In this document: piece after piece, positions 34,941 through 48,526 of the stretch
Layout of the letters: every line of letters starts with the position of its first letter
Numbering within the stretch: position 1 is the stretch's first letter
Assembly: GCA_027922465.2 (NCBI GenBank)
Contig: BQMF02000599.1
Location: 62,001-126,000, forward strand
From: Turritopsis dohrnii
Taxonomy: Eukaryota > Cnidaria > Hydrozoa > Anthoathecata > Oceaniidae
DNA length: 64,000 bases
Direction: 5' to 3'
The notes under the pieces: model-generated
Told to the model about the DNA's origin: nothing
Database searches by the model: none
What the model saw: the letters and a program-made list of their open reading frames with translations, nothing else
Program-made: the position numbers and the translations under genes

Positions 34941-35334
34941 TAAATTGTGAAATAGCTTTTGGAAGATCTGTTTTGGTCCAACCTCGAACCATAGAAATAC
35001 TCGAACCCAGGGTTTCTTGTCGCCATCCGTATATCGAAAAGGCAAGAAATTCTGGCAGTTAGACAATAATATACCGGAGATCGGCCAAATTAACGATTTT
35101 TGGTTAAAGTGCGAACAAACGCGTAAAGGAACAGTATTTTCATTTATACAACTTAACCCTTTGAACGCGTATGTATGGATATGAACATTATCGGTTGCAA
35201 CACAAGGAGAACACTTTAGATTAAAAGAAACTACTAATGAAAATAAAAAAACTGTACAATTGTTGAATTTATCAGATGTATGTTTATCACAGGGCAATGT
35301 ATTTTTTGGTCCAGTTCAATGTCAAGGCTGGACA

Positions 35335-38300
35335 TCAACGACTTAGTGGCAAAAGCTGATTCGCCAATCCACGCTTAGTTTTTTCCCGTTCAATCTTCGT
35401 GCGAAGATCGTTATGCAGACGCAACCAATTTTCCTAAAACCAAACAGAGCATATACATATCATTTAAACAGTACCAACACATCACACGTCCATGTCATGT
35501 CCGACCTTGTTAAAAATTATCCCGAGTAAAAAGAGGCGACCTTTTTAAGGATCTATTAACATCCCAGCCGGCACATTTATTAAAAAATCTCTGCGAAGGA
35601 GTGCATTTCTATAGAAACTTACACCCAAATTCAATAAAATGCTCTCCGTCACAGTGATTTTTTTTACGATTTTGCCTACTGGGATGATTCAGCTTGATAT
35701 CATTGATTGAAATCAAAATAAAAATTTTTCCATGGCAAAAGTATAGAATAAAACATGCGACGAACCTTTTCGTCGCGCAGTTGTAGATATTCTTGCAGGT
35801 ACATTGAGGATCGTCTTTGTTCGCATGTTACTTCCTCTATCCGCCTGTATATATTTTCCCTGAAACGATAAAATCATAACCGATAACTTCATGCCTGATA
35901 TAAACAAAAAAACAAAAAACAACAACGTAAAACAAAAAACAACTTACTTTTTGTCTTTAAGGACTTTTATAGTTCCTTCTAATTCAATGTATATCTTCAA
36001 AGACTAAAAAAAACAAGAAAAGAATATTATGCATTGGAAACTAAAAGAAATTCTGCCTTATTGGCGCTGTTCTTCGCGACGAAGACATTCATAAAAATCT
36101 TTACAAGCTTTCAGAAAATTGAATTATTGTTTAGTTTGGGCTCATACACTAAAGCCTCCTTAAAAAAAATCCTTTTCGTTTTTACAGAATACAGTGGACT
36201 CTCTATAATTCGACTTTCCATTACTCGAACTCTCCATAATTCGAACTGAATCAGTGAGTCCCTTCAAGCTAAAACCTACCAATATATCTCTCTACAACTC
36301 GAACTCTCTATAATTCGAGCGATTTTGTTTTCCCCTTCAAGGTTCGAGTAAGCGAGAGTCTACTGTATACGTATTAGTTTGGTCGAGGAATGGTATGACG
36401 GTTTCAAACACTTGGGAAGTCAAATTACAAATAAAAATGGAGGTTAAACTTTGAACCGATGACACGTTTTGACCAATAATACCTCGATGTAATCTCGATA
36501 TAGTTTAACAGACTTCGGGTCAGATTCCTTGGGGATAACAGGCATCAATTCTGGCGGCACCACGCCGTAATCAATATCAACTGGCCGTTCGTCCCTAAGT
36601 CGTGCACCTGAAAATATAATAATAAAAGAAGAAGGTGGAGTTAATCAAGACGAAGGCTAAGCAACTACAATACAATACAATACAATATAATACGAGATCC
36701 GATTAATACTAGCCAAAACTTTGGTATCCCTGCCTGTATTAAGTGAACAAATTATTGTATATCGTCTCTGAAAGGAAAATAAGAGGTTTTCAACTATAAA
36801 GATGAGATGGTTAACACACTCTAATGGAATATTTATCCCATATAAAAACTTAGATAAATCCAGAATGGTTTCTTCAAAAGTAAGATTTTCCTGCGAAATC
36901 TTATCATCCATTTATTCTGTGTTGATGTTACTATTAAGGAATGTATTATGGAGAAGAAAAAAATATTTTAGAAAGAGGAAGAGCAAAAGTACCTTTATCA
37001 GGAGATAAATCTGGATAGGGATATCTCGGACTTGGGTACGGATAACAAGGAGAAATAGGATTAGGAGATCTCGGATGACCAGGATAAAACACGCTGGTCG
37101 GTGTATAGGGGCTAGGTGTTTGAAAAGGCGATCGACTGAAACTTGAATTCCTTGAAGAATTGGAATCACTGCTGCTTGTTCTACGCCGCAATCTCTCCTC
37201 GTTGTTATTCATGCAAGGTGCATATGAAGAATGATCAATGACATCACATGGAATCGACGTTAATTTATTAGATTCCTCAAAGTTCGAAGGAAAAGCAACA
37301 GGATCATCTTCCTCTTTATCCGCAAATATTGGAACATCACCACCGGTGACAAACTGAAAAAGGCGAAGGAACCAGAGTCTATATCAAATACAAAAATACT
37401 CGTCCCTCATAGTACAGTCTACTCTCGATAAGTGGAACCCCGGATAAGTGGAACTTTCGTTTAGTGGAACCAATTTCTCCGGTCCCTTGGATTTACATTA
37501 ACAAACCTCTCTTATTTTATTCGGATAAGTGGAACCCTCGAAAAGTGGAACTTTCGATAAGTGGAACCATTTTTTTCGGTCCCGTGGAGGTTCCACTTAT
37601 CGAGAGTAGATTGTAGTATCATTGGAAGATGAGGTCGATTGGTAATTAACCAAGAGAAAAAATAACATTGAAGGTAAAAATTGAAGTGACATCATCTATA
37701 CTAAAAACAATAGAACAATTGTAAATTTTATCAATAACGAGTATGTTTATGTGACAGGATTCAAAACACTACATAATTACAGTCAAAACACTTATAAAAG
37801 TATTTGAACAAATGAGGCTAAGACCGAACCTTACCCTCGCTAACCCAGACACATTTCACAAGGTTTACACCGTAAAGTTTAATGTTTGAATCCTGTCCCA
37901 TAAACTGTATGTAACTTATTACATTTGTTAAAACAACATTATACATTAATAAATCCTGCAAGAACACCTTAATGAACAAGCATAACACATTATGATATCG
38001 AAATTACAGTTAATTATAGGAAACCAGTATTTAACTAAAATTATAGATAAGAGGAAAAAGTAGTACATATTTCCTCTCGACGACATACGTAACATAATTA
38101 TCTTGAGTTACAGTCAAAGTCATGTAATGAATTGTAAGAGAATAAAAGAATATAAGAATAAGAGATGATAATGCTTATGCTAGATTAAAACATGAAAATA
38201 CACATAACATGGTACATGATACAATTATTACACAAAGAAAATGATAAATGAAAAGAAGAATGGAAAACGTACCCCTTTTGCTACTTGAAAGAAGTGGACA

Positions 38301-41300
38301 ATCTCCTTAAATGACGGACGTTTATTTTCTTCCTTTGCCCAGCAACTGAAAAAATCATTTTTAGCATCGTTTATTAACTTTTTCTGCAACATGCCACATC
38401 TTACATAAAAAACTTTTACAGTAATTTTTTAAGATACTTATATTTTATAAGACTGCATTTTTTTTGAACAGATATCCTCTCATGAGGAGAACCCCTATCA
38501 ACTAAGTAAGGGAGCACTTGCAGGGGAAAATAAAACAGTACCTCTCCATTAACTGTTCTAAGCATTTTGGTATTCCTTGAATGGGTGGAGGTCTAGTACC
38601 TAACAAAAAAATAAATAAAAAAAAACTATAGTCATTTTGGAATGATGTTTTCTTTGACAATAGCAGTTAATTACGTAATTTAAGTTGATCATTCCTGCAG
38701 TGAATCTCAGCTTATTTATTGATAATCATTATGAATCGATTTCATACCATTGTGAACTGCCCACATTATTCGAAATGCTGGTGGACCTATCTCATCAAAT
38801 GGTTTTCTCCTTGTAAGCATCTCCCACAGAACAATACCAAAACTGCAATTATTACCAAAATAATTACTGACTTGGAAACAAGCCACACAAAGACACAGGA
38901 AATTTGGATAAAAAGCATAAACATACCTATACACATCACACTTTTCAGTATAACGAGTCCCTAGAAAAGTAATTGCCGAGGTTATAAAGGCATAAGACAA
39001 GAAAAACCTATAATACTTGAATTTCTCAAAAATATTATAAGTCTATCGTAAGGCCAAGTTTTAAGTTTTTTCACTTCTAGTCAGGCATATTTCCAAGCAC
39101 TTTTAGCTACTATCGTTTTTTTGGGGAAGGAAAATAGTTTGCAGGGAGTCTGGGGGAAGTATGCCTGCTTGTTAATTTTATTCAAATCGGAAACTGGACA
39201 AAAAAATAGCCTATTGCGCACGAGCAAGTATTATGTAATACAGGCTAGTTTTTAAAAAATTCTCATGGAAAATGGGAAAAAAGTTTTTGCAAAAACAAAT
39301 TCTAAGGCTACTTTTATGGTACTTTTAAAGGCTTCAGAAAAGAAGAAAGGAAACAAAAAGATTTTTAATAAAGAGTTCAGTCTTACATAAATTTTCAACA
39401 GAAGCTCAAGCGATAAAACTGATGAGGATGGATTATGCATCCTACCCACACCACAACACAACTGACAACAGCCACTACACTAGTTACCTATAGCATGGAA
39501 TTTATTTCCAAAATCACAGAAATGAAATTTTTGAAAATTAAAAACCTTAATATTTAATATTTAAGATGGGTAAGACAATCTTTGTTTAATGTCTTTTTCC
39601 GAAGTTCACAGCCAAGTTTTTAAAGAAGTTTTATTGTGACACACACTACCGTAAACCGTAAACCGTAAACAACGCATCAGCTGGCTCCTATCAACAACTA
39701 TGAAAAGTTTTGAGAAGTTTGGAATACCATTTTTCTATGAAAACTTGAACGAATATTACCTCCTACATGCAGATTTTTTTGTAACTGTGTCTGCCAAGGA
39801 ATTCATTTGTATGCTGATTGTCATTGACAAAGGTGTGTAGTTTAAAATTATTATGAGAAGTCCAAAAGTTCTTGTATTCTAGAAATTTTGGCGTAGAATA
39901 TAATACCAAAATTATATGTTTTCCTTCATCTTTTTTACTAATCGTTTCTGTTAGTTTGAGGTCAATTACAGTAGCTCAAGGTATGTTAGGGATATTTCCA
40001 GTTTTTCAGATACTTTCAGATACTTGATATTTTTGTATTCCTGAGTTTTAATACAAAGCAATTATGTCGCAGTTAATAGTAGAAACACAGTTATTTCCAA
40101 CATGGGGTATCTCTTGTTTCTGAGAAACTTTCGCATGTGTGTAGAATTTTGCTGCCAACTAACTCAATTCTCAGAGATTCTCTGATAAGCAGTTAAATTT
40201 TTCTATTCACATACTAAAAGAGGTCTTTTTACAATGTATCAGGTTTCACTTATGCAGTTCGTCGACATGCATAGCATTCCTTGGTTTTCATTGATTATCT
40301 GTCAGAACCTTTCTCATTTTAGTTAAAGAGCATTTTAATATGTTTTTGACAATTCAATAATACACATGCAATGATAATGAAATCAAAACCTTCAAAAACT
40401 TCTGGGGCCATCCAGGAAGCACTTCCTTTATTGCTGGTCATTTCGGTGTGCTTTTCTGTGGCAGTCCCAAAATCACAAATTTTGATAACTGTTCCATGAT
40501 GAGTGAGTAGCATACTAAAACAAGAGCAAGAGTCAGATGGCACAAAACAGACGCGTCAAGATTACTTGGCCTAATGCACAAATGCATTAGGTAGCACATT
40601 CGTGAACAATAATGATATTTAAAAACATTTTAAATACAGAGGATACAGAGAAAGGATTATAAGAGAATTAAAACAATGCATGTAACAAGTGAATGTAAAT
40701 AAAAAAAACTTACTTTGGAGGTTTCAAATCCCTGTGAACCATCGGCTTTGGTTTCATAGCATGTAAATACTCAACTGCTTCCGCACATTGCAAGCTCCAA
40801 CTCATCACATGAGCAAACGTATAACTCAAACCTTGCATAACATCACTTGGATGGAGTACTGCGAGGATATCAACAGAATTTTCAGCAAAGAAGAGAAAAA
40901 GAAAATAATCAGAGTCCTTTGGGGATATAGAAACGTAACACTTACAATTATACAATGAGCCACACTCAGCATATTCCATAACAAGACAAACCTACAAATA
41001 AGTCACTAAATGTATTATTCCTTTTTTCTTGAATTTCAGTTATAAGGTTTCCTATTCCCAGCAAACCTGGTTTATTTTCCATTGAAATTGACCATAATGA
41101 TTCCAAGAAGATGATTCCAAGAAGATGAATTTTAGTTTAAACGTAAAAATGAAATGACATAATGAATACTGAATAGTGCAGTTGTAAAAGAACTGTGGCA
41201 AACGAGTCAATACCTTTTTTTCTGGCATTTTCACACTTGTGCCATATAGACGAATAATGTTCTTGTGGCGAACACTTGATAACTGATCAACCTAAACAAC

Positions 41301-42876
41301 AAGGACCGTCTCGTATATCTGAGTCGATATCTTAGTTAACATCTGAAGGTTTCACTGAAAGTGATACAAAAACATTTAGACAATAGTAGAAGTGTATTCC
41401 GGTAGGAACATCATCATACGTTTACCTCAATTAAAAAAGCTTAAAAATTTGTATTTTGATATCCTAGATTCTATGCTTAATTATTACTGTGAAAGGACCA
41501 TTCATTGTTTCATTTATGATTTGGCTGATATAATGTACCAAAAACATAAAATAATCAGGCCATGATAAATCTCCTTATTTTATGAGCAGTACTAGCCCAA
41601 CAAATTTCTTGATTACTATTCAATTCTAAAGGAACTTTTTCACTCCATTTGAGGAAAAAAGTTACTCTAATAGTAAAATGGCATTACTATGTTAGTTTGA
41701 ACGTTCTAATAGTTATAAACAGTGATACTGTACATAAACGAACATGTCGCTAAACTTGATGTTAATCAATGAAGTATCCTTTCCAAAAACATCATAAATG
41801 TTTTTTTCGAATTTTTAATATGATTTTACCTCATCACGAAACTCTTTAGCACCATCTGAATTTTCAATAGTTTTAATTGCCACTATGTGGTTGTTCCATT
41901 TTGCTTTCTGCACAGTCCCAAATGCGCCCCTTCCTACGATCTAAAGATAAAATTTGATACAATGAAATTGAGCAAAAACAAGTTTTGTCAAATTTGTAAG
42001 AAGCCATCTACTATTAAATTACCTAAAAAACGCAAGTTTCTTTTTAAATTTATTCAAATTATTGTTTTTGTTTTGAATAAATTCAAAAAGAAACTTGCGT
42101 TTTTTAGTTAAGTTTTGTCAACTTTATGAAGACAAAACATCTTGTGAAACAAAAATAAAATAATGGAATAAATCATCAGAGACAAGACATAAGTCTCCAA
42201 AATTATTGGTTCACTTTCATCATTAGGGAGCTTAATAAATCACAACGGCACCAAAGACAGTGACATGATTCAATCAAAGGCTTTATTTTGAATGCAGGAT
42301 CAGAAAGATAAGTCTTTTTCTCTTGATAACTTTCCAGTTGTTATAACTTTATCAATTGCATAGTTTCTTTAACAAAGATAAGTTCTTCAAGCTTTTAATT
42401 ATTTTATAATTTTTGCTCACGTTGTCATCCAGGTTGCCAACCCAGTTGCTTAAGCTCTCTGTTATTGTTTTCAAAACCTAATCTCAATTTACCTCTAAAA
42501 TTTGCAGCTCATTGTAGTCAATGTGATTGATTGGTAATCCACCTGGAGATATGGATTTTATATCCAACGAATCTAAAATACAATATTTTCAGCATGATGA
42601 TAAAACATAATTATCTATAAGTCATAGAAAATGCTTTTACTTTGGATTCATCAGAACAGCAGTACAGAAATTGCTAAACAATATTTCGAAAGGTTAATCA
42701 AAGTTGATATCATAAAGAATAGCAGCTACCAAGTATCAAATCTCAAACTTTACTCTTAACCAAAACTAAACAAGAGTTCTTAAACCTTGTTTTGGAATCA
42801 AGAAAAAAGGAAAAAAGGAACGAAAACACAGTATACCCAATTGACTCTCCAACATTTGTGCCATTAGCGCCATCAT
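35335..42876 (-). CDS. MAP3K7: mitogen-activated protein kinase kinase kinase 7 (TAK1) orthologue, complete, 16 coding exons
   Basis: TAK1 is a cytoplasmic MAP3K activated through TAB proteins in TGF-beta, TNF/IL-1 and stress pathways, acting on MAP2Ks and IKK. Exons: 42876-42837, 42572-42493, 41940-41830, 41291-41214, 40991-40946, 40858-40714, 40514-40390, 38960-38927, 38842-38748, 38599-38542, 38345-38273, 37353-36993, 36607-36483, 36003-35948, 35859-35766, 35433-35335 (stop TGA). All phases agree: 1620 bases, 539 residues. Motifs: GRGAFGTV, catalytic Lys of HIVAIK at residue 63 as in human, HRDLKPPN, ICDFGTA, activation segment [39 protein letters not shown] Ser/Pro/Tyr-rich linker (about 296-415) precedes a C-terminal coiled coil (about 457-539), where vertebrate TAK1 binds TAB2/3. 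ATG follows GCAG, so a 5' untranslated exon may lie upstream. Confidence 0.95.
36192..36365. mobile_element. 174-bp pogo/Tigger-type MITE in a TAK1 intron
   Basis: The termini CAGTGGACTCTCTATAATTC and GCGAGAGTCTACTG are inverted and flanked by TA (36190-36191, 36366-36367). CAGTRGACTCTC ends and TA duplication are typical of pogo/Tigger elements. The interior repeats AATTCGAACT-type units. Confidence 0.85.
37415..37613. mobile_element. 199-bp pogo/Tigger-type MITE in a TAK1 intron
   Basis: The termini CAGTCTACTCTCGATAAGTG and ACTTATCGAGAGTAGATTG are inverted and flanked by TA (37413-37414, 37614-37615). The interior carries several GATAAGTGGAACC units in the same orientation. The ends resemble those of 36192-36365, but the interiors differ. 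Confidence 0.88.
38961..40389. other. TAK1 intron, nothing further seen
   Basis: A 1.4-kb AT-rich intron between the activation-segment exon and the next kinase exon. It holds a short CCGTAAA triplication near 39655 but no coding sequence or recognisable element. Confidence 0.5.
42023..42107. repeat. 85-bp near-perfect hairpin in a TAK1 intron
   Basis: Arms of about 36 bases starting CTAAAAAACGCAAGTTTCTT mirror each other around a loop of about 12 bases rich in T. The flanks carry similar AAGTTTTGTCAAN words on both sides. It may be a very small MITE or a folded intronic RNA. Confidence 0.75.
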
Positions 42877-43305
42877 CTGCAAACTTTCACAATATCAATC
42901 AGGAGCAGTAGGTTTATATTTTACTTTCATCTTATATTCTATCTAAAGGCACAATTGTGTCTCTGATTAAGGGTCTCTTTACAACCATAGGTGATGCCTT
43001 TCTGTATAATTACTTACACTGCATTTTTTAAACACTGTGTTTTAAGATAATAATCACAAAATTGTTAACAAATTATTAAAATGGTTCCATGTGCATTCTC
43101 AGCTATTTGGCAAAACAGAACTTTAGAACAGCTTTTAGGGAGCCATCCCCAAATATTACAGAATTACCTTTTTGACCAAAATTGTTATTATGTCAACACC
43201 AATATTACAAGTGCCAGAGATGTAATATTTTGCACAACAGAAAAAAACACACAGAGAAATGAGTACAAATATATAGTTGAATATATTTCATTGTATTTTT
43301 AAAAG

Positions 43306-44091
43306 TTATGTCAAACTTTTCATTATCAAACTTAAAATATTTTCAATTGCTTCAACAGATGGTGAGTCAATCTCTTTAAGGAAGGTTTCGCCTACATCAA
43401 ATGCTGCTGTTATTTTGGGATCAAACGGAACACACCCCAAGAATGGAACATCTGCATAATTAGCTAAAGCTTCCCCACCACCACTTGAAAATATGTATGA
43501 ACAATCTTTACATGACGGACAAACATATCCACTCATGTTTTCTATAATTCCTAGCACTGGAAGTTGGGTTTTCTTGCAAAAAGTCAGTTCACGTTTCACA
43601 TCTGCTGTAGCAACATTCTGTGGAGTAGTAACAAGAACAGCACCATCAGGCTTCAAAGTCTGCAAACTTTCCACCGTCGATATGTGTTCATCAGATGTTC
43701 CTGGCGGTGTATCTATAACGAGATATTCAATGTCCTTCCAGTATACCTCAGACAGAAATTGCTTAATCATGGCATTTTTCTTTGGTCCTCTCCACACCAC
43801 TGCATCGTAGTCATTTTTCATGAGAAATCCTATTGACATTACAGCCAATTGTTGGTTTTCATCTTGGTAAACTGGAACCCACCCTTCAGAACATTGGTGA
43901 ATATCCTTTCCCTTCAGATTCAACATATGGGGAATACTAGGCCCGCACAAATCAACATCGAGGATGCCAACTTTTTTGCCTTGTTTGACTAGCCCTAACG
44001 CAAGTTCAACCACTATCGTACTTTTTCCAACACCACCTTTCCCGGATAAAACCAGTAAAACATGTTTCACCGTTTTTAGGTTTTCTGACAT
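43306..44091 (-). CDS. NUBP2: cytosolic Fe-S cluster assembly factor NUBP2
   Basis: A 261-residue P-loop ATPase of the Mrp/NBP35 family; with NUBP1 it forms the cytosolic scaffold that assembles 4Fe-4S clusters for delivery to cytosolic and nuclear proteins. The deviant Walker A motif LSGKGGVGKST is at about residues 16-26, then KKVGILDVDLCGPSIPHML, VVWRGPKKNAMIKQF, the switch motif VIDTPPGTSDEH, GIIENMSGYVCPSCKDC with the cluster-binding CxxC, and the C-terminal FLGCVPFDPK. Human NUBP2 is 271 residues, so this is full length. I chose ATG 44091 (MSENLKTVKHVLLVLSGKGG) over an upstream frame start at 44142, because a strong acceptor (TTTCTCTTTTCAG) sits just upstream and suggests a 5' UTR intron. 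It is intronless in its coding part and lies about 430 bp upstream of TAK1 on the same strand. Confidence 0.95.
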   Translation of the reverse strand: MSENLKTVKHVLLVLSGKGGVGKSTIVVELALGLVKQGKKVGILDVDLCGPSIPHMLNLKGKDIHQCSEGWVPVYQDENQQLAVMSIGFLMKNDYDAVVWRGPKKNAMIKQFLSEVYWKDIEYLVIDTPPGTSDEHISTVESLQTLKPDGAVLVTTPQNVATADVKRELTFCKKTQLPVLGIIENMSGYVCPSCKDCSYIFSSGGGEALANYADVPFLGCVPFDPKITAAFDVGETFLKEIDSPSVEAIENILSLIMKSLT

Positions 44092-47000
44092 AATTTGAAA
44101 CACTGAAAAGAGAAAGACAGAAATCAACTGAACTCCAAACAAATCAACAACATTAGCATTTTTTCTGCCCTTTAATCAGGACATCGAGTAACCTGTACAA
44201 AAGCAAACAAAAAAACACAAACCTAGATATCTGAAAACAGAACTTTTCTCTTATATTTCAAATTTTCCATATGAAAGCTATGATAAAAACGTAGCTTCTT
44301 CAACTGTTGAAAGAATTTGTTGCAAATAGATGCATTTTTTAATTTAAATTTCAACTTATATACGGTTTGCAATAGCTTAATGCCATATATAACTCAATCT
44401 TCAGTAGTTTCCGTTTGAATGACATACTAAGAAACACTACACATCCACGTTATCAATCAACCTAGAACAGAAACCTCTGCTGGAAATTGGGAAGGCTGTC
44501 CAAACTTAGGAAGAAGATAAAAACACACCAAGTTACCTCCGATATGAGAAATGTATATATATATGAGAAAAAAGAGGAAGTTTTGGCATTAACAAGACTT
44601 TCAAGTTGGAAAGTAATTGGATAAGCCAATGAAATTAAACTATTCTTTAACAGAATTGTTTAAAGGAAGTCAAGGAAAATAAATAGGCGAGAGCATTCTC
44701 GGCAGCTGGATGATTTATAGAAATAGAGAGCGCGGTAAACATTTATATGCGTTATTATGCAAAAGGTCAAATCAATAATACGTATCGGAAACAAGGATTT
44801 TAAACGAAATTTTTAGGAAGAATATGATATGCCAGAATTATGTACAAAAAAACCCACTATTGTTTTACCGATGCAACAATTTGTTGTTGTTGTTGTTGTT
44901 ATTCCAAAAATTTTAACCATCTTTGCATCTACGCTTTTTGGGAATCATAATGATAGATGGACCGTAGAATACTGCTGTATCCAGACCTGGAATCTGTACC
45001 GAGCTGATCGCTGAAAGTTAGGTATGCATGGGAAAGCAAAAATCCAGTGAGATCGATGTGCACTTCCCGCGCGAGTGAAAAGTGGGCGAGTGTTGTCAAA
45101 CTGGCTAGACGAAGAAAACAGCACTGTTCTCTCTCGTGTTTGTGGAGTTTCTAAAGTTTTTAGAGAAGATGAACAGACAGACAAGTTTAGGGTAAGTTTA
45201 TGTTTTTAGATCCTCTTTTAAATCTTCTGCTGATCTAACTTTATATATGAGTACAGAGAAGAGATGACTTCCAGGGGTTTATCACCAAAAAATGTTTACT
45301 TACTACAATTCTGAGGTGTAATCAATCAACCCACAATTTGTATACATCAAATCAATGTAGAATTAATTTTTGTCAAAAAAAGTGAACAGTACAGTTAAAA
45401 TCAACGTAGCAAATCAATAAATTATTGGGAACAGATCATGAGCTTTGTAAACGATTTATTGATAAGATAACTTTCAAAAATGTTTTCTTAGGTACTTGCT
45501 TTCAAAGAAGGGCATATCTAAGTTATAATTATATTATAGTTTGTAGTATCATAATCATTTTATTTTAATACTATTATTGTATTAATACTATATACAAATG
45601 ACAGATAAATTAATAATCGTATAATGAATTATATAAGTGTGTGCTAGGCATCAAAAATTGCAGTCAAATTGGCAATCAGTTGTTCTTGATTAACGCAGAC
45701 TACTAGACTATGGCATTGTTGAAAATTTGCCTTATCAAGTCAAATAAAAGCAAAACATATAACATAGTTAACCTTTATTTTTTATCTTTTTATCTCTGTA
45801 TATAATTCAATATAATTTGTGAAAAATATTTTTATTAATAAAAGCAAAAAACACCATTCACAAGCCATGTGATTTATACCTAAGTCATCTAATTTGTTAA
45901 AGAGTACGAATAATATATAGTGGGACAGCAATGCAGTAGTGACTGAAGGCAGATGTCCATTATTTTTTCTTAATAAGCAAGAACTTTTAACTTTCCACCC
46001 ATCTACATTGCCCTTCACCAGAATATAACAAGTTAAGTTGGGGCTATTGCACAGATGTTGTAATTGTTGAAGTTATTTCACACAGAGAACACAACTTTTC
46101 TCACAGAGTACTTTTTCTATTCTAACATATATAACTCCTTATAAAACTCACATGTACAGACTCGTTGAATACAAGAACGTAAAAAACAAAGAACTTATAG
46201 AAAAACTAAACAATGCAACACGCTACATACATAAAAAAGAAACCAACGTACTGTCGAGATCGAAAGAGACATACATCATACAAGTCACATATGCAGTATA
46301 AAAACAATCTTTTGTCCTATTATCAACAGTAATAAGCAGTTAAGCATAATTAAAATGATTAAATAAAAAGTATAGTGAAAATGAAAAAGAACTATATATA
46401 CAATAGTCATCAATGAACATCACATCGATGACTTCGAAGCCATTTCTGAAGTTTTGCAAACAATTTTCTAAATATTTTTTTCAAAATGGGGTTTCGAAAT
46501 GTTTCGAAAACATTTATTCTAAGCTTTTGTTATCTGTTATTTGCTTTGCCTAAAAACAGACATAAACACCACAGTTATCATCTTGTACTTTGTGTTTAGG
46601 TAAAATCACATCGAATTCATCAACATTTGCTTTTAATAACTGATGCAGCATTTCTCAAATGCAGATTTGATGCTGGTGTAATTGGTTCCATTGGATCTAT
46701 ATGCATGATTGATTTCTTTTTAAGTACCCAGTGACAATTATTTATGTTGTATGGAGATAAATGAATTCACTTTGTGTAACATCTTTATCTGCCAAAGAAA
46801 GATTGAAAAGATGGAGAATGTCCTATCGCTCAAGTTAAACTATAGTTGATTCGCATACAAGGACTGCATTATTGATGAGAGAAAGTCATTGAAGATATCA
46901 ATCAATAACTTCATCAAACAGTCAATGCTTATGGAAATTTGGAGCAAAAGATTTTATTTTGTCATACTCCCATTGATCTAAACTCCATTCAAGAGATTTT

Positions 47001-48300
47001 GAGCTGGCATATGTGAGATAGTCACTATAGGAGGATTCAGAATTGGAATGTTGATGATTGACTAGAGATAATGATGTATTTTTATGCAGTTAATTTATAA
47101 AAAGTGTGATAATATTTTAATATAATATTTTACTTTCGTATAAATCATATTTCATAAATGTAAGTCAAAAAGAGAATACATGTGTAGATCTACCTTTTTA
47201 TTTTTTGCTGTCATGGTTTTCTTGTTGCTCACTAAGATAAAGATAAAGTCAGGAATACTTAAGTGATGGGACTTTTTTTATAATCTGAGCATAATTATTT
47301 AGATATATACTTGAATATTCTATTTTAATTGTCCTGGGAAGAGAGGTTAGCAAAGCTTTTATGCAATTCACCTTTTATGAAATTTCATTCATTTTATGAA
47401 TCAAACATTGTTTATCCTTTTAAGTGACATACCTGTAAACTGCTTCTTGGACACATCCATTTTGCAATTACAATATTTTGAAAATGCATCTTTGTCCATG
47501 CTTATAAAAGGGCTACTGATGTATTATTTTGTGGGACATAAGCATGAGCAGCTATCAAAATGATAAAAGGTGGCTAAGATAATTTTACAAGGCCAAAGTT
47601 GTAGCAGCTACACGAAGGGGTGGATAGATCAACGTCTTAACAAAACTTAACTTCCTGGTGTTTGTGATTGAAATTTAAAAATGCCCTTCAAGCATTCTGT
47701 CTTTTCAAAACATGTTTAACAAAATTGCCTCTCATGTAGGTAGATGTTCTCATTATATGCAGAGATTGTCTGCCTACTGTGGTCTGTCATCCCGTAACTT
47801 TCAACCCCATTGTGGCTAAAATAAACTAAAGAAAATTAACCCTTACTCTCAATCATGTTGTATTGTGTATAGTGTCATTCATTGCAAAGATTATAATTAA
47901 AAGATGCATATCCTAATTTGTAAAATTATAATCATTTATGTAATATGCGGATCTAACTTTACGTAAGTTATAAATGCAACTGAATCCAGATCGAATCCAT
48001 TCTTTTAAACCAAATACACAAGCCAACAACGACTTTTACATTTATTTAATACTTGATTTTACTTCTAAAGCTTTTAGGATTTGCATTTGTATACTACGAT
48101 ATTTGAAATATTCGCGCGAACTGGAAAGTTAGTTCTATTATCAATTTGATCCATATTATGCAAGAATTTGTTCGAAAATTTAATTTTAAACCATTCGCAG
48201 TTTTGTTTCCATACCCTCGTTCGCTTAGGAAAAAGTTCAGACTGAGCACTATTAGTGTCAGTAATGTTAGTCTAATAATATCACTCGAAACACGGAACTC
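44092..48300. other. intergenic region between NUBP2 and the foldback element
   Basis: No supported protein gene. A weak plus-strand first-exon candidate (ATGAACAGACAGACAAGTTT at about 45168, donor GG/GTAAGT at about 45190) lies in a GC-richer stretch (44990-45190) that could be a divergent promoter for NUBP2 and the plus-strand genes. The 34 bases at 45030-45063 recur inverted at 51434-51467. The rest (45200-48300) is AT-rich and featureless to me. Confidence 0.45.
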
Positions 48301-48526
48301 TATGGAATGCCATAGCTGCCATAAGTGATCTTCTGATATTCTGCGCAGTAGAAATTTCGTTTTGTGCAGTAGATATTTCGTTTTGTGCAGTAGTGATTTC
48401 ATTTGGCGCTGTAATAAAAACATATTGCGATGTAGTTATTCAGTATTGCAAGGTGGATCTATTTGAAAGCGCAGTAATTTCCTTGACTTGCGCAGTAGAC
48501 AACTCATATTGTGCACTACTTAAATT

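Noticed and set aside
34887..35297. 136-codon minus-strand frame just after the TAK1 stop
   Set aside because: It overlaps the SINE tail and the TAK1 3' flank, with no recognisable domain and no splice context.
44092..44142. Longer N-terminus of NUBP2 (upstream in-frame ATG)
   Set aside because: The added residues do not match the family, and a strong splice acceptor lies between the two ATGs.
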